A DNA stretch of 5,543 bases from Lachnospiraceae bacterium (lineage in GTDB: Bacteria > Bacillota_A > Clostridia > Lachnospirales > Lachnospiraceae): positions 1 through 5,543 of the forward strand of contig JAFSFU010000112.1 in assembly GCA_017435025.1 (NCBI GenBank), in the 5' to 3' direction. The notes beneath the pieces were generated by a model, which had not been told where the DNA came from, ran no database searches, and worked only from the letters and a program-made list of their open reading frames with translations. The stretch's first letter is position 1, and each line of letters begins with the position of its first letter. A program made the position numbers and the translations under genes. Below, in pieces: positions 4,655 through 5,543 of the stretch.

Positions 4655-5543
4655 ATGGAGCGATATACAGAAAAAGCAAAGGAAGCCCTTGTTCTGGCCG
4701 CGGAGGCGGCTCAGGATCTGGGATCCAGAACGATTGGCACGGAGCATATCCTTGTAGGACTGATCGAGGAAGGAAGCGGTACTGCAGCAAAGGTGCTGGA
4801 GGCCAATGATGTAAAGCTGGATAAGGTCTTGGAACTGGAACAAAAGCTGGTATCTTCCAACCAGAGTACGACTTTAAGGGAAAAAGAGGGATATACTCCA
4901 AGTGCAAGACATGTATTGGAGAACAGTTACCGGGAGGCAGTACGGTTTCGTGCACCGCTTATCGGTACGGAGCATATCCTGATGGCACTACTAAAAGAGA
5001 CGGATTGCATTGCAGTGCGCTTGCTGAATACTCTGAAAGTGAATATCCAGAAAGTATATATTGATCTTCTGTCTGCAATGGGGGAAGACGGTGCTGCTGG
5101 TAAAGAGGAAATGATGCAGGGACGACAGTCGAAAGGTGCGAAAGTGCCAACACCGACTCTTGACGAATACAGCCGCGACCTTACGAAACTTGCGGCGGAA
5201 GGCAAACTGGATCCGGTTATCGGACGCGAGAAGGAGATTCAGCGCATCATCCAGATTCTCAGCAGAAGAACCAAGAACAATCCATGTCTGATCGGTGAGC
5301 CGGGTGTCGGTAAAACGGCTGTGACTGAAGGTTTGGCTCAGATGATCGTGTCGGGCATTGTACCTGAAACCATCAAAGATAAGCGTGTTGTGATCATGGA
5401 TCTTTCAGGCATGGTAGCAGGTTCCAAGTATCGCGGTGAGTTTGAGGAGAGAATCAAAAATGTCTTAAAAGAAGTCAGTGAGGCGGGAAATGTGCTGCTG
5501 TTCATTGATGAAATTCATACGATCATTGGTGCCGGCGGTGCAG
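4655..5543 (+). CDS. clpC: ClpC, AAA+ unfoldase of the Clp protease (3' end outside window)
   Basis: ClpC is a hexameric AAA+ ATPase that unfolds substrates and passes them to ClpP; its N-domain recognises phospho-arginine made by McsB. The first 296 residues are here, out of roughly 810-860 expected. A double Clp-N repeat covers about 4-140, with GTEHIL occurring at 28-33 and 104-109. Glu30 and Glu106 match the two phospho-arginine docking glutamates known in Bacillus ClpC. A variable linker (142-165) leads to the first AAA+ domain, beginning [20 protein letters not shown]. Walker A is GEPGVGKT (214-221), Walker B is LLFIDE (281-286), and a substrate-pore loop KYRGEFE (258-264) is present. 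The middle domain that McsB, McsA or MecA engage lies outside the window. It is 21 bases after mcsB and in the same operon. The sequence looks canonical, unlike its partner kinase. Confidence 0.97.
   Translation, partial: MERYTEKAKEALVLAAEAAQDLGSRTIGTEHILVGLIEEGSGTAAKVLEANDVKLDKVLELEQKLVSSNQSTTLREKEGYTPSARHVLENSYREAVRFRAPLIGTEHILMALLKETDCIAVRLLNTLKVNIQKVYIDLLSAMGEDGAAGKEEMMQGRQSKGAKVPTPTLDEYSRDLTKLAAEGKLDPVIGREKEIQRIIQILSRRTKNNPCLIGEPGVGKTAVTEGLAQMIVSGIVPETIKDKRVVIMDLSGMVAGSKYRGEFEERIKNVLKEVSEAGNVLLFIDEIHTIIGAGGA

Overview
The window looks like chromosomal DNA of a Gram-positive Clostridia species, most likely a gut Lachnospiraceae-type organism. The reasons are the mcsA-mcsB-clpC gene order, strong AGGAGG ribosome binding sites, moderate GC, sigma-A-like promoters, small membrane proteins of a kind common in that family, and a lipoprotein serpin. 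The family assignment is an inference from gene content, not a database result.

Layout. Positions 1-312 hold the 3' end of a low-complexity, acidic protein gene. An unusual stem-loop (343-389) separates it from a small single-pass membrane protein (409-672). A bidirectional terminator hairpin (694-734) lies between that gene and a convergent small two-helix membrane protein on the minus strand (749-952). A 217-base divergent intergenic region (953-1169) carries promoters for both sides and some short palindromes. A complete lipoprotein serpin follows (1170-2504).

The right half is a tight operon behind its own promoter (TTGACG, 17 bases, extended -10). It encodes a short YtrA-type GntR regulator (2609-2986), McsA (2998-3597), the protein-arginine kinase McsB (3599-4633) and the N-terminal 296 residues of ClpC (4655 to the window end). 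Gaps are 11, 1 and 21 bases. In Bacillus-type operons the first gene is ctsR, the class III heat-shock repressor. Here that slot holds an unrelated GntR protein, and a CTGTTA-N11-TAACAG inverted repeat covers the -10 region. No CtsR heptad repeat was seen.

How the genes work together. McsB marks proteins with phospho-arginine, McsA is its zinc-finger activator, and ClpC recognises the mark and feeds substrates to ClpP. McsA and ClpC look canonical, including both ClpC phospho-arginine docking glutamates. McsB departs at several key places: NEEDH reads NVDDH, CPTNVGT reads FPTNVGT, and the Arg-Asp of the allosteric RDxxRA motif is Val-Glu. The nucleotide-binding arginines are kept.

The points most worth a second look are the regulator swap with its operator, the divergent McsB, and the serpin's unusual hinge. 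I do not see a wholly new multi-gene system.
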